A stretch of DNA of 64,000 nt from contig NZ_PYGE01000001.1 in NCBI RefSeq assembly GCF_003014555.1, forward strand, positions 310,001 through 374,000. Reading direction: 5' to 3'. The number at the start of each line of letters is the position of its first letter. Position 1 is the stretch's first letter. This DNA is from Haloactinopolyspora alba. Its GTDB lineage: Bacteria; Actinomycetota; Actinomycetes; Jiangellales; Jiangellaceae. A program made the position numbers and the translations under genes. Positions 8,576 to 17,132 of the stretch are shown here, in pieces. The notes beneath the pieces were generated by a model that was not told the origin of the DNA, ran no database searches, and saw only the letters and a list, made by a program, of their open reading frames with translations.

Positions 8576-9690
8576 CCGCGCCCGCACACGCCGAGGACGC
8601 CCCCGTCCTCGCCCGGCTGTCGGTCCTCGACCGCTTCCTGCCGCTGTGGATCGGCTCCGCGATGGCGGCGGGGATCGTGCTCGGCGCCGTCGTCCCGGGT
8701 CTGAACCGCGCGCTCGAGACCGTCCAAATCGGCTCGGTCAGCCTGCCGATCGCGCTCGGGCTGCTCGTCATGATGTACCCGGTACTGGCGAAGGTGCGCT
8801 ACGACGAGACCGGCCGCGTCGCCGGTGACCGCCGCCTCCTGGTCGCATCCGTCGTGCTGAACTGGCTACTCGGCCCCGCCGTCATGTTCACGCTGGCGTG
8901 GCTGCTGCTGCCCGACCTGCCCGAGTACCGCACCGGGCTGATCATCGTCGGACTGGCGCGGTGCATCGCGATGGTGCTCATCTGGAACGACCTCGCGTGC
9001 GGCGACCGCGAGGCCGCGGCCGTGCTCGTCGCCGTCAACTCGGTGTTCCAGATCCTCGCGTTCGCCGGGCTCGGCTGGTTCTACCTGCAGGTACTGCCCG
9101 GCTGGCTCGGGCTGGAGACCGTCGGTACCGGCTTCTCGGTCGCCACCGTCGCCATCAGCGTCCTCGTGTTCCTCGGGATCCCGCTCGCCGCCGGTTACCT
9201 CAGCCGTACCGTCGGCGAGCGGACCCGCGGACGCACCTGGTACGAACAGCGGTTCCTGCCCCGGGTCGGGCCACTCGCCCTGTACGGCCTGCTGTTCACC
9301 GTCGTCGCGCTGTTCGCGCTGCAGGGCGAGACCATCACCGGACAGCCGCTGGACGTCGTCCGGATCGCGGTGCCGTTGCTGCTGTACTTCGTGGTGATGT
9401 TCGCCGGCTCGTTCGCCGCAGGTGTCCGGCTGGGGCTCGGATATCCGCGGACGACGACGCTCGCGTTCACCGCCGCGGGCAACAACTTCGAGCTCGCGAT
9501 CGCCGTGTCCATCGGCGTCTTCGGCGTCACCAGTGGACAGGCGCTCGCCGGCGTCGTCGGGCCGCTGGTCGAGGTGCCGGTGCTGGTGGCCCTGGTGTAC
9601 GCGGCCCTGTGGGCGCGCCGGCGGTACTTCCCCGCTGCAGAGAACGGCGAGGGCGGCGACGTCACGGCGGCCGGCCGTCACGTACAGTAA
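8572..9690 (+). CDS. acr3: ACR3-family arsenite efflux transporter
   Basis: A 372-residue inner-membrane pump with about ten transmembrane segments that extrudes arsenite. The key cysteine is present as Cys131 in GLARCIAMVLIWNDLACGD, a hallmark of ACR3. The later TAAGNNFELAIA helix carries the conserved glutamate near residue 305. The start is the GTG that overlaps the previous stop (GTGA), so translation is coupled to the flavoprotein. No arsenate reductase or ArsR is adjacent, so this is a minimal arsenite-resistance unit. It reads as intact. Confidence 0.93.
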   Translation: MTAPAHAEDAPVLARLSVLDRFLPLWIGSAMAAGIVLGAVVPGLNRALETVQIGSVSLPIALGLLVMMYPVLAKVRYDETGRVAGDRRLLVASVVLNWLLGPAVMFTLAWLLLPDLPEYRTGLIIVGLARCIAMVLIWNDLACGDREAAAVLVAVNSVFQILAFAGLGWFYLQVLPGWLGLETVGTGFSVATVAISVLVFLGIPLAAGYLSRTVGERTRGRTWYEQRFLPRVGPLALYGLLFTVVALFALQGETITGQPLDVVRIAVPLLLYFVVMFAGSFAAGVRLGLGYPRTTTLAFTAAGNNFELAIAVSIGVFGVTSGQALAGVVGPLVEVPVLVALVYAALWARRRYFPAAENGEGGDVTAAGRHVQ

Positions 9691-9732
9691 CTGCCGCACA
9701 TCCGCTCACCTGCGTGACGCACGGGAGAGAAC

Positions 9733-10005
9733 ATGTCCGGCGGCAACCCCGAAGCGCTCCGTGTCGCCCAGGAGGGGATGAGCGGCACCGCCACCGAGAT
9801 CCGCGGCGTCGCGGAAGACGTCAGTGCAGCGCTCCGGGCCTGTGCCGGAGCTTTCGGTGACGATCGAGTCGAGGCCGCACTGGAGCGGTTCGGCGCAGCT
9901 TATGGGGGCGAACTGCTGGCCGGCGGGTTGTCCGTCGAGACACTCGGCAAGGCTGCGGTCACCAACGCCGACCTGCTCGACGCCGTGACGGGCGGTGACC
10001 GGTGA
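9733..10005 (+). CDS. Small EspC/WXG100-like protein, possible type VII secretion substrate partner
   Basis: A 90-residue, mostly helical protein with no signal peptide. Its composition and helical pattern (Ala, Glu, Gly-rich, AFGDD in the middle) resemble EspC/DUF2580-type secreted partners of mycobacterial ESX systems. It has no classical WXG. GGGAGAG precedes ATG 9733. Its stop overlaps the GTG of the next gene (GTGA), so the two are co-translated, as is usual for a WXG-like partner and its large effector. The assignment is based on size, composition and neighbours, not on a diagnostic motif. Confidence 0.5.
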   Translation: MSGGNPEALRVAQEGMSGTATEIRGVAEDVSAALRACAGAFGDDRVEAALERFGAAYGGELLAGGLSVETLGKAAVTNADLLDAVTGGDR

Positions 10006-11306
10006 ACACCCCGGACGCCCTGCGGCCGATCCCCGGTGACGCCGAGAGCGTCTTCGACGCAGGCGCGCGGTTCACCATACTCGCCGCATCGTTGGAGGAG
10101 GCACGGAACACGCTCAGCACCAAGGCCGGTGCTGCCGTCGACGCGCTGGACGGCCCCCGCGCCGAGCGGTTCGCCGAGGCCGCTGGGACCGTCAACACCC
10201 GACTGGAAGCCACGGCGACCCAGCTGGACATCGCAGCGCTGGCGCTGAACAACTACGGCACCGTGCTCGCCGCCGCCCAGGCCGCCATCGACGACCTCGC
10301 CGCGGAATGGGAGGACAAGCAGCAGCTCGTGGCCGACGCCCGTGGCTCGGACGACCCGGATGCAGTCGCCGACGCCCGTTCCCGTCAATCGACGCTCGAG
10401 GCCGACGGCGACACCGCACGATCCGAGCTCGGCACCGCCGCCGAGCGAGCGGCATCCACCTTGGACGAGGCCACGGACATCCTGATTCCGGGAGCCGGCG
10501 GCATGACACCCGCCGCCATCCTCGAGGAATCGCTGGGGTCTTGGGCGGGCATCGTCCTGGACGGGCGGAGCCCCGGCGACTTCTACACGACGTTCAAGGA
10601 ATGGTCCGACCCGGCGTTGGCCGCCAAATCCCTGGTGGGCGGGGCGTCCCAGCTCGGCGTTGCCGCATCGATCGTGCGCAACTGGAACGAGCCCCACCGT
10701 GCCCAGCAACTACTTCGCCAGGCCGAGAACCTCGAGAAGGCCAAGCTCACCGCCGTGTGGCGGGTGACCGGAGACGCCGGCGACTTCCGTTACTTGCAAC
10801 AACTGTCCTGGTCCAGTGACGTCATCGACCAGGCCCGACGCGGAGCCGAGGCAGCCGACGCCGCGATGGCGAGCCGAGTCAGCCGCCTTTCTCAGGCCGC
10901 GATGCTGACCTCGAAGTTCGCCAAGTTCACCGGCGTCCTCGGAATAGCCTCCGGTGTCTACGACGTCTTCAAACCACCGCACAGCGGGTGGCGTGGAGGG
11001 CTAGATCAACTCGCGGGCGCAGCTGCGGCCGGAGGCGGAGCGGCACTCATCCTGGCCACAGCGGGACTGGTACCGGCGGTCGGTGTGATCGCGCCCGCCG
11101 CAGTAGCCGCTCTCGCCGTCGCCGGCGCGTGGACGGTCGGAAACCTCATCTACGATCATTGGCCGTCCATCAATTCCGCCCTCGACGACGCCAACGACTG
11201 GGTCGAAGATCGAAAGGTCGAAGCCCTTGTCGGTGTCAGCGGGTGGACCACGGACAGGTGGAACGACTTCGAGGAGTCCAACTGGAACCCCGGGAACTGG
11301 TTCTGA
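10002..11306 (+). CDS. Putative type VII-secreted effector with N-terminal helical domain and C-terminal hydrophobic hairpin
   Basis: A 434-residue protein without an N-terminal signal peptide. Residues 1-160 are long amphipathic helices (AARTLEE-like heptads, Ala-rich), like the WXG/LXG-type targeting domains of type VII substrates. A middle region follows. Then a glycine- and alanine-rich hydrophobic stretch (about residues 335-380, with GAAAAGGGAALILATAGL) looks like a glycine-zipper or membrane hairpin. The tail is Trp/Asn/Asp-rich (DRWNDFEESNWNPGNWF). A pore-forming or membrane-active role is a reasonable guess but is inferred. No known catalytic toxin motif is visible. The gene starts at GTG 10002, overlapping the small upstream partner. 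Confidence 0.55.
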   Translation: MNTPDALRPIPGDAESVFDAGARFTILAASLEEARNTLSTKAGAAVDALDGPRAERFAEAAGTVNTRLEATATQLDIAALALNNYGTVLAAAQAAIDDLAAEWEDKQQLVADARGSDDPDAVADARSRQSTLEADGDTARSELGTAAERAASTLDEATDILIPGAGGMTPAAILEESLGSWAGIVLDGRSPGDFYTTFKEWSDPALAAKSLVGGASQLGVAASIVRNWNEPHRAQQLLRQAENLEKAKLTAVWRVTGDAGDFRYLQQLSWSSDVIDQARRGAEAADAAMASRVSRLSQAAMLTSKFAKFTGVLGIASGVYDVFKPPHSGWRGGLDQLAGAAAAGGGAALILATAGLVPAVGVIAPAAVAALAVAGAWTVGNLIYDHWPSINSALDDANDWVEDRKVEALVGVSGWTTDRWNDFEESNWNPGNWF

Positions 11307-11343
11307 GCCAGCCGTACTCGCAGCGACAAGGAGCCACTGGAGC

Positions 11344-12168
11344 ATGAGCACGACGACGTTCGATCAGCCGTCTTCGGCTCGTCTCGAAGATGCCGACCTC
11401 GCTGCCGCTCTCGTCGGCGACCTTCTGAGCCGAGCCAGTCACGAAAAGACCCCGGTCGTCAAACTCACCGACGAGGAGCTCACCGTCCTGGACGGCACGG
11501 ACTCGCGCCAGCTCGCACCGCGACCATGGTTCACAGAGCTCGCCGAGACCAGCCGCGAGGTGGCGCTTGGAGTCGCGTTGCGCGGGCTGATCGTGCGCGG
11601 ACTCGTCGTGCCCTCCGCCGTCGAGGAGAGCACCGGGCGCACGTCATTGGACATGGACGACGACGTCCACGCCGCCTTGGTAGCGCGGCGGGCGGCGTCG
11701 TCGGTCGTCATCGCCGAGCGGCAGACCAACCATGCGTCCTGGTCGAAGGTCTGCTACCTGCAGGGGAACGACGGAGTCGTCGAGGAGGACGTGTCACCAG
11801 GCGGACTGCACACGTTGTGGGCCGGACCGGTCAGCGGCCTCGCCGACTCGCTGGCGCGGTTCGCCGACCCGGACGACGTGGCCGCACAAGAACCAACGAG
11901 ACCGCCGCGCGAGGTCGCGCTCGAAGACGTCGCACGCGGCACCGCGCAGGTCGGGCCATCGAGCGATTCCTTGTACGTCACGGTCATCGGTCACGTCTAT
12001 CTCGACAACGAAGGGGCAAGCGCCACCCGCCGGCTCTCGGTCTTCGCAGGCACCGACGCGGTCGAGGCGGCAAGCTCGGTTGATGACCGAAAAGTCGTCA
12101 GGATCGAGGAAGTCTCTCGGCCGGAGCTCCGCAGCGCAGTCGAGCACCTGCTGGGCGTGGTCGCATGA
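11344..12168 (+). CDS. Uncharacterised protein, possible EspG-like type VII chaperone
   Basis: A soluble 274-residue protein with mixed alpha/beta content. The segment EVALGVALRGLIVRGLVVP followed by strands (SSVVIAERQTN, KVCYLQGNDGVV) is reminiscent of EspG-type chaperones, which bind type VII substrates in the cytosol. The similarity is at the level of pattern and context only. AAGGAG lies about 12 bases before ATG 11344. Its stop codon overlaps the next start as ATGA, so it is coupled to the membrane-protein gene. An alternative is a cognate immunity protein of the upstream effector. Confidence 0.4.
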   Translation: MSTTTFDQPSSARLEDADLAAALVGDLLSRASHEKTPVVKLTDEELTVLDGTDSRQLAPRPWFTELAETSREVALGVALRGLIVRGLVVPSAVEESTGRTSLDMDDDVHAALVARRAASSVVIAERQTNHASWSKVCYLQGNDGVVEEDVSPGGLHTLWAGPVSGLADSLARFADPDDVAAQEPTRPPREVALEDVARGTAQVGPSSDSLYVTVIGHVYLDNEGASATRRLSVFAGTDAVEAASSVDDRKVVRIEEVSRPELRSAVEHLLGVVA

Positions 12169-12899
12169 CAGAACGGCCGGACCGGAAGCGCGAATACTTC
12201 TTCGACGAGAACGAAGCCGGGCGGTTGCGCTACACCGAAAGGCACTGGCCCGGCCCGATCGCGTGGGCAGTACTTCTCGCCACTCCTTCGTTGATCCCCC
12301 TCATCGGTTGGCGGAACGTCACCTCCCCCGGTATCGGGCTCTTCCTCTATGGGGGTTCATTGGTTGTGATGAGCGTCTTCTACCTGACGGGACTCATCAA
12401 TCGTGTCAAGATCTACGATCGGGCGGTCGTCCTGAGCACGAACTTGAAGCCGTCAAGGCCATATGTCGTCCCGCTCTCCACCATCGATCCTTCCCGCATC
12501 CGTTACCACCGTAGGGTCAACTTCATCGGCCGCCGCCTCAGCTTCGGCCGCCGGAACATCCGCGCCGCTGTGTACGCGTCACAAGCAGTGTGCTTCGACG
12601 GCCTCAGCCCATGGATGGCGCATGATCGTCTCCGGCGCGAGGGGCCGGATCATTCGTCCCTCTCGCCGACCGCACGTGGCATCGCTGTCGAACTGGACGA
12701 CGCGCCGGGAAGCCTGGAGGTACAGACGTGGGTGGTGTCCACCAGGACGCCGCGGAAACTGCTTCGCGCGATCGAGGACGCGCTCGTCGACTTCGGGCGC
12801 ACCGACGCTGCCGGCATGACAGACCGTCTCCTGGCCGACCCCGTCGTCGAACGATGGCGAAAGCCACTCACCGAGGACGAGATCTACCGGCCACGCTGA
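12165..12899 (+). CDS. Uncharacterised two-helix membrane protein of the type VII module
   Basis: A 244-residue protein with a charged N-terminus, then two closely spaced transmembrane segments (about residues 32-50 and 55-78), then a soluble domain of about 160 residues. The arrangement of a two-helix hairpin followed by a beta-rich domain (RAVVLSTNLKPSRPYVVPLS) resembles bacterial PH-like membrane proteins. It overlaps the previous gene by ATGA. Codon use at the start of the gene is less GC-rich than that of neighbouring operons, which could mean later acquisition. An immunity or anchoring role for the module is possible; nothing in the sequence proves it. Confidence 0.5.
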   Translation: MTERPDRKREYFFDENEAGRLRYTERHWPGPIAWAVLLATPSLIPLIGWRNVTSPGIGLFLYGGSLVVMSVFYLTGLINRVKIYDRAVVLSTNLKPSRPYVVPLSTIDPSRIRYHRRVNFIGRRLSFGRRNIRAAVYASQAVCFDGLSPWMAHDRLRREGPDHSSLSPTARGIAVELDDAPGSLEVQTWVVSTRTPRKLLRAIEDALVDFGRTDAAGMTDRLLADPVVERWRKPLTEDEIYRPR

Positions 12900-12926
12900 C
12901 GGCGGCTCGCGCTAGGGTCGGCCTTG

Positions 12927-14288
12927 ATGGCCACTGATCCGGCGGTTGTGCAGCACGATTCGCGGTCTGCTGCGGTCGTCGGTGCCGGTCCGGCCGGCCT
13001 CTACGCGCTGGCCGCGTTGCTCAAGGGCGACGCGTTCGACAGCGTCGACGTCTTCGAGGCGGCGCCGGCACCGTACGGGCTGGTCCGCTACGGCGTCGCA
13101 CCGGATCATCCGAAGACCCGCAACATCTCCCGCGTGCTCGCGCGGGGGTTCGAACACGCACACGTGCGCTTCCTCGGCAACGTGACCGTGGGACGCGACG
13201 TCGCGGTGGACGACCTGCGCGCCGCCTACGACGCGGTCGTCGTCGCCACGGGGATGCTCGGTGACCGGCGACTGGGTGTCCCGGGCGAGGACCTGGACGG
13301 TTCACTCGGCGCGTCCGAGCTGGTCGCGTGGTACACCGGCCATCCGGAGGCACCCGCGATCGAACTCCCCGACGAGCTCCGCGCCGCCGCCGTCATCGGT
13401 GCCGGCAACGTCGCTCTCGACGTGGCTCGCATCCTCACCAAGGACCCGGCGACGCTGCGGCGCACCTCCATGCCGCGGCACGTCGTCGACGCGTTGACCG
13501 CCAGCACGCTGACGGACGTGCACATCGTCGCCCGGCGTGGCCCGGCGCAGGCGAAGTTCACCTCGCCCGAGCTGCACGAGATCGGCAACCTCGACGACAT
13601 CGACCTGGTCGTCGACCCGGCCGACACCGTCCTCGACGCCGACGACCAGCAGGCGGTGGCCGACGACCGCAGGTCGCGGGTCATCACCGACCTGGTCCAC
13701 GAGTGGTCCGAGCGGGAGCCGCGCGGCGCCCCGAGGCGCATCCGCCTGCATTTCTGGAGCCGTCCCGTCCGGTTCACCGGGCCCGGACATGTCCGCGGCA
13801 TCGACCTCGAACCGACCAGGGACGACGGCACCGGCCGCGCATCGAGCAGCCTCCCCGTCGAGATGGTCGTCCGCGCGATCGGCTACCACGGGCAGGCCAT
13901 CCCCGGCGTCCCGTTCGACGGGGCCACCGGCACCGTCCCGGCGCATGACGGCCGCGTATTGGATGACGACGGTTCCGTCATCCCCGGCCTGTACGTCACC
14001 GGATGGCTCCGGCGCGGCCCTACCGGCGTCATCGCCACCAACCGCGGAGACGCCAACGAGGTCGCCGCGTCGGTCCTGGCCGACCTGGAGACGTTGCCAG
14101 CCCACGCGCCGGAGCGTCGTCCCGTCGACGACCTGCTCGCCGAACGGGACGTGCGGGTGGTCAGCTGGGACGACTGGCTGCGGCTGGAGGCACACGAGAA
14201 GGCCGAGGGCGAGGCTGTCGGGGCCGACCCGATCGTCGTCCATGACCTGAAGACGGTCCTCGAGGTGATCGAACGACGGGACGGCTGA
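12927..14288 (+). CDS. fprA: FprA-type NADPH-ferredoxin reductase
   Basis: A 453-residue cytoplasmic flavoenzyme of the adrenodoxin-reductase family that moves electrons from NADPH to ferredoxins serving P450s and other oxidases. It has the FAD motif GAGPAGLYAL near residue 18, the APYGLVRYGVAPDHP stretch near 48, the NADP motif GAGNVALDVARIL near 160 and the C-terminal GWLRRGPTGVIATN block near 360. ATG 12927 is chosen; a TAGGGT hexamer at 12913-12918 suggests a leaderless transcript. Its last 128 bases overlap the antisense end of the penicillin-binding protein gene. No ferredoxin gene is adjacent. Confidence 0.9.
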   Translation: MATDPAVVQHDSRSAAVVGAGPAGLYALAALLKGDAFDSVDVFEAAPAPYGLVRYGVAPDHPKTRNISRVLARGFEHAHVRFLGNVTVGRDVAVDDLRAAYDAVVVATGMLGDRRLGVPGEDLDGSLGASELVAWYTGHPEAPAIELPDELRAAAVIGAGNVALDVARILTKDPATLRRTSMPRHVVDALTASTLTDVHIVARRGPAQAKFTSPELHEIGNLDDIDLVVDPADTVLDADDQQAVADDRRSRVITDLVHEWSEREPRGAPRRIRLHFWSRPVRFTGPGHVRGIDLEPTRDDGTGRASSSLPVEMVVRAIGYHGQAIPGVPFDGATGTVPAHDGRVLDDDGSVIPGLYVTGWLRRGPTGVIATNRGDANEVAASVLADLETLPAHAPERRPVDDLLAERDVRVVSWDDWLRLEAHEKAEGEAVGADPIVVHDLKTVLEVIERRDG

Positions 14289-16638
14289 CCGGTCCGGCCC
14301 GTACGACGTCTGATGCGGGGGTCCCGGTGCCGGACGTGCCACCGCTCTCGGTACCCGTCTGGTCGCCCGTCTCCGAGCCCCACTGGCCGCCGGTCTCGTC
14401 GCCCGGGTCCTGGGTCGGCTCGTCCGTCGGTTCCTGGGTCGGCTCTTCAGTCGGCTCTTCAGTCGGCTCTTCCGTCGGTTCCTGGGTCGGCTCCTCGGTC
14501 GGCTCCTGAGTCGGCTCTTCCGTCGGTTCCTGGGTCGGCTCCTGAGTCGGTTCCTCGGTCGGCTCCTGAGTCGGCTCCTCCGTCGGCTCCTCGGTCGGTT
14601 CCTCGGTCGGCTCTTCGTCAGAGCCCTCGTCGCCGCTGTCGGTGTCGTCGTCGTAGTAGGTGTCGTCGTCGTAGTAGGTGTCGCCGGTGTCCTCTTCAGC
14701 CTCGATGTCGGCCGGCTCCGGGAACTCCTCCTCGGGTTCACCTTCCAGCGCGGCCTCCATGAACGCCGCCCACGTGTCACCCGGATAGCCACCCCCGCTG
14801 AAGTGGTCCATCCCGCCGACGCCGATCAGTTTCTCGGTGCCGGCGTCCGGGCCGTCACCGCGGAAGTACGTGACCGCTGTGGCCAGTTGCGGCGTGTAGC
14901 CGCTGAACCATGCGGTCAGCTCCTCGTGGGTTCCGGTCTTCGCCGCAGCCGGGCGGTCCAGCTCCTGTGCGGCGTCGGCGGTACCGCTGTCGACGGTCTC
15001 CGTCAGCGCATGGGTCACGTCGGCGGTGACGTCCTCCTCGAACACGCGTTCCGGCGCGATGTCCCGCTCGTACTCCACGGAGCCGCCGCTGTCGGCCACC
15101 TGCCGGACGGTGTAGGTGTCGGCGCGCATGCCCTGCGCGGCGAGCGTCGCGTACGAGTTCGCCATCTCGAGGGCCGAGACTCCCGCGATGCCGAGCGTGA
15201 CGCGCGGGTTGGCCTCCAGGCTCGGAGCGTTCTCGGGGATACCGGCGCGCGTCATCGCGTCGATGGCGGTGTCGGACCCCATCTCCATGGTCAGGTCCAC
15301 GAACGCGGTGTTGATCGAGTTCTCGGTCGCGGTCTCGAGGGTGACCGCGCTGCCGTAGTCGGCATCGCCCTGGTTGCCGACCGGCGGGCCGAGCTCGGGC
15401 GGATCGAACGGTGTGTTGCCGTCGAACGTACTGTCCAGTGAGTATCCGTTCTCGAGCGCCGCGGCCAGCGTGAACGGCTTGACGGTCGATCCGGCGTGCG
15501 GCTTGGCGTCGACAGCGTCGTTGAAGCTCTGGTCGACGGCGTCCGGCCCGCCGTACACGGCGACGACGCCTCCGTCGTCGGGCCGCACGGCGGCAAGACC
15601 GACGTGCACCCGTTCGGCGTTCTCGGTGGGTCGCTCCTCCTGCACCGCCTCCACGGCGGCCTGCTGAGCCTGCCTGTCGAACGAGGTGGTCACGCGCAGG
15701 CCGCCGGTCTGGACCTCGGCCTCGTCGTAGCCGAGGTCGAGCAACTCCTCGCGCACCATCATCAGCAGGTAGCCGTTGGGTCCGCCGTACGTGTTCTCCT
15801 GCCGCTCCGGCAGGATCTCCGGTATCCGGGTGGAGTCGGCGGTCGCGCGGTCGATGGCTCCGGTCTCGACCATGCCGTCCAGCACGTACTGGAACCGCTG
15901 TTCGAAACGCTCGGCGTTCTCCGCGCCCAGCGTCGGGTCGTACAGGGTCGGCGAGCGCAGGATCGACGCCAGAGCGACGCTCTGGGCGAGGTTCGCGTCC
16001 GCGACGTCGACACCGAAGTACGCACGCGACGCGGTCTGCACGCCGTATGTTCCGCGTCCGAACCAGATCGTGTTCAGGTAGTCCGCCATGATCTGGTCCT
16101 TGTCGACCTCTTGGTCGATCTTCACCGAGATGACCAGCTCGCGCAGCTTCCGAGTGATGGTGCGGTCCTGGGTCAGGTAGTAGTTCTTGACGTACTGCTG
16201 CGTGATGGTCGAGCCGCCGCCGGCGGCGGGATCACCGCGCAGAGTGTCCCACGCCGCACGGGTCATGCCGGTGATGGAGAAGCCGGAGTTCTCGTAGAAA
16301 CTGCGGTCCTCCGCTGCGACGACGGCCTGCTCGAGCGTGTCCGGGATCTCCTCGGAGCTGACGATCTCGCGGTTCTCGGCGCTGAACCGGCCGAGCTCGG
16401 TCTCACCGTCCGCGAAGTAGACGATGGTCGACTCGGACGTGGAGAAGTCGTTCGGCTTGGGCACGTCGATCAGGGCGAACGCGGCGCCGATGCCTGCCAC
16501 CAGCAACAGGAACAGGCCCAGCACAGTGAAGCCGACGGTCTTCCAGTTGAAGACTCGCCGCCATCCTGTCCGTTTCGGCCGGGCCGCGCGGTACTTTGCT
16601 CCCCGCGTCGCGCCGTCCGCGCCCGTCTCCTCGCTCAT
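14161..16638 (-). CDS. ponA: Class A penicillin-binding protein (transglycosylase/transpeptidase) with EPT-repeat tail
   Basis: An 825-residue bifunctional cell-wall synthase. A cytosolic basic N-terminus leads into one transmembrane helix (about residues 33-55). The GT51 transglycosylase follows, with the AAEDRSFYENSG and GGSTITQQYVKN motifs. The transpeptidase has its SxxK motif in AGSTVKPFTLA, SxN in TENSINTAF and KTG in AAKTGTHEE. The extracellular tail is acidic: two YYDDDT units, then about 17 E/Q/D-E-P-T tetrapeptides, then a Gly/Thr/Ser-rich end. The final 40 or so residues are Arg/Pro-rich and are read antisense to fprA, so the native C-terminus may be less certain than the rest. ATG 16638 is preceded by GAAGG. 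Confidence 0.92.
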   Translation of the reverse strand: MSEETGADGATRGAKYRAARPKRTGWRRVFNWKTVGFTVLGLFLLLVAGIGAAFALIDVPKPNDFSTSESTIVYFADGETELGRFSAENREIVSSEEIPDTLEQAVVAAEDRSFYENSGFSITGMTRAAWDTLRGDPAAGGGSTITQQYVKNYYLTQDRTITRKLRELVISVKIDQEVDKDQIMADYLNTIWFGRGTYGVQTASRAYFGVDVADANLAQSVALASILRSPTLYDPTLGAENAERFEQRFQYVLDGMVETGAIDRATADSTRIPEILPERQENTYGGPNGYLLMMVREELLDLGYDEAEVQTGGLRVTTSFDRQAQQAAVEAVQEERPTENAERVHVGLAAVRPDDGGVVAVYGGPDAVDQSFNDAVDAKPHAGSTVKPFTLAAALENGYSLDSTFDGNTPFDPPELGPPVGNQGDADYGSAVTLETATENSINTAFVDLTMEMGSDTAIDAMTRAGIPENAPSLEANPRVTLGIAGVSALEMANSYATLAAQGMRADTYTVRQVADSGGSVEYERDIAPERVFEEDVTADVTHALTETVDSGTADAAQELDRPAAAKTGTHEELTAWFSGYTPQLATAVTYFRGDGPDAGTEKLIGVGGMDHFSGGGYPGDTWAAFMEAALEGEPEEEFPEPADIEAEEDTGDTYYDDDTYYDDDTDSGDEGSDEEPTEEPTEEPTEEPTQEPTEEPTQEPTQEPTEEPTQEPTEEPTQEPTEEPTEEPTEEPTQEPTDEPTQDPGDETGGQWGSETGDQTGTESGGTSGTGTPASDVVRAGPVSRPVVRSPRGPSSGHGRRSGRPRQPRPRPSRVPPAAASRPS
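14411..14619 (-). repeat. 12-bp tandem repeat array encoding EPT tetrapeptides
   Basis: Tandem 12-base units vary only at a few positions and encode E/Q-E-P-T tetrapeptides about 17 times in the tail of the penicillin-binding protein. Slippage at such an array would change tail length in steps of four residues without breaking the frame. Confidence 0.9.
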
Positions 16639-17132
16639 ATGCCTTCGATAGTAAGCTCATCACCTGAAGTGCCCAGGCTGTTTCCGCCGGACATGTGGCC
16701 GGGCTCACGCGTGTCGTGTCCCGACATGAAGACGACGGCCGGTGTACAGAAGTTCCGCGACGAGCGCCCCGAGCACGGCGCGGGCCGTCGCCACCTTCTC
16801 CGCCACCCCCGCGAGCGGAGACCTCGAGCCGACCCGCGCTGTGCTCGCCGAGGCGGTATACCCGGTTCTGCTGGGTGTTGAAACCATCGGTGTTCAGCAC
16901 ACCGGGCGGCGCACCTCGCCACCGGCCGTGCCGTGCCCCGCCACCCGGCCGCGGCCCTTCCGGCACGTCAGAACCAACCGACGTCAACTCGTTAGCAGTT
17001 GCCCGGACCGGCGCGGCCGATTGCCCTGAAAAGGGCAACTGGCATTCGGCATGTTTACGCTGTTCAACCTTGTGAATTGAATCTGTGTTCGATTGAATGG
17101 CAGTGTCTTGACCACTCGTTGAGAGGGGCCAC
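16639..17132. other. Intergenic region between the divergent ponA and DUF222/HNH genes
   Basis: This 494-base gap has no convincing gene. A 60-codon minus-strand frame (16887-16705) has partly GC-rich third positions but no recognisable product. The right half contains competing hairpins (described separately). An AT-rich stretch at about 17050-17100 with repeated GAATTGAAT/GATTGAAT words is the likely promoter of the HNH gene. Confidence 0.5.
16997..17040 (+). promoter_or_regulatory. Two mutually exclusive hairpins upstream of the HNH gene
   Basis: GGGCAA (17033-17038) can pair with TTGCCC at 17021-17026 (loop of 6). The longer GGGCAACT (17033-17040) can pair with AGTTGCCC at 16997-17004. 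Both cannot form together, which is the layout of an attenuator or riboswitch-like switch, though chance is possible. Confidence 0.35.

Noticed and set aside
6428-8587. A 719-codon minus-strand open frame
   Set aside because: Antisense to the ThrE exporter and the arsenic flavoprotein; low-complexity composition.
14411-14619. CRISPR-like short repeats
   Set aside because: Units are contiguous 12-mers without spacers and keep a coding frame; this is a protein repeat.
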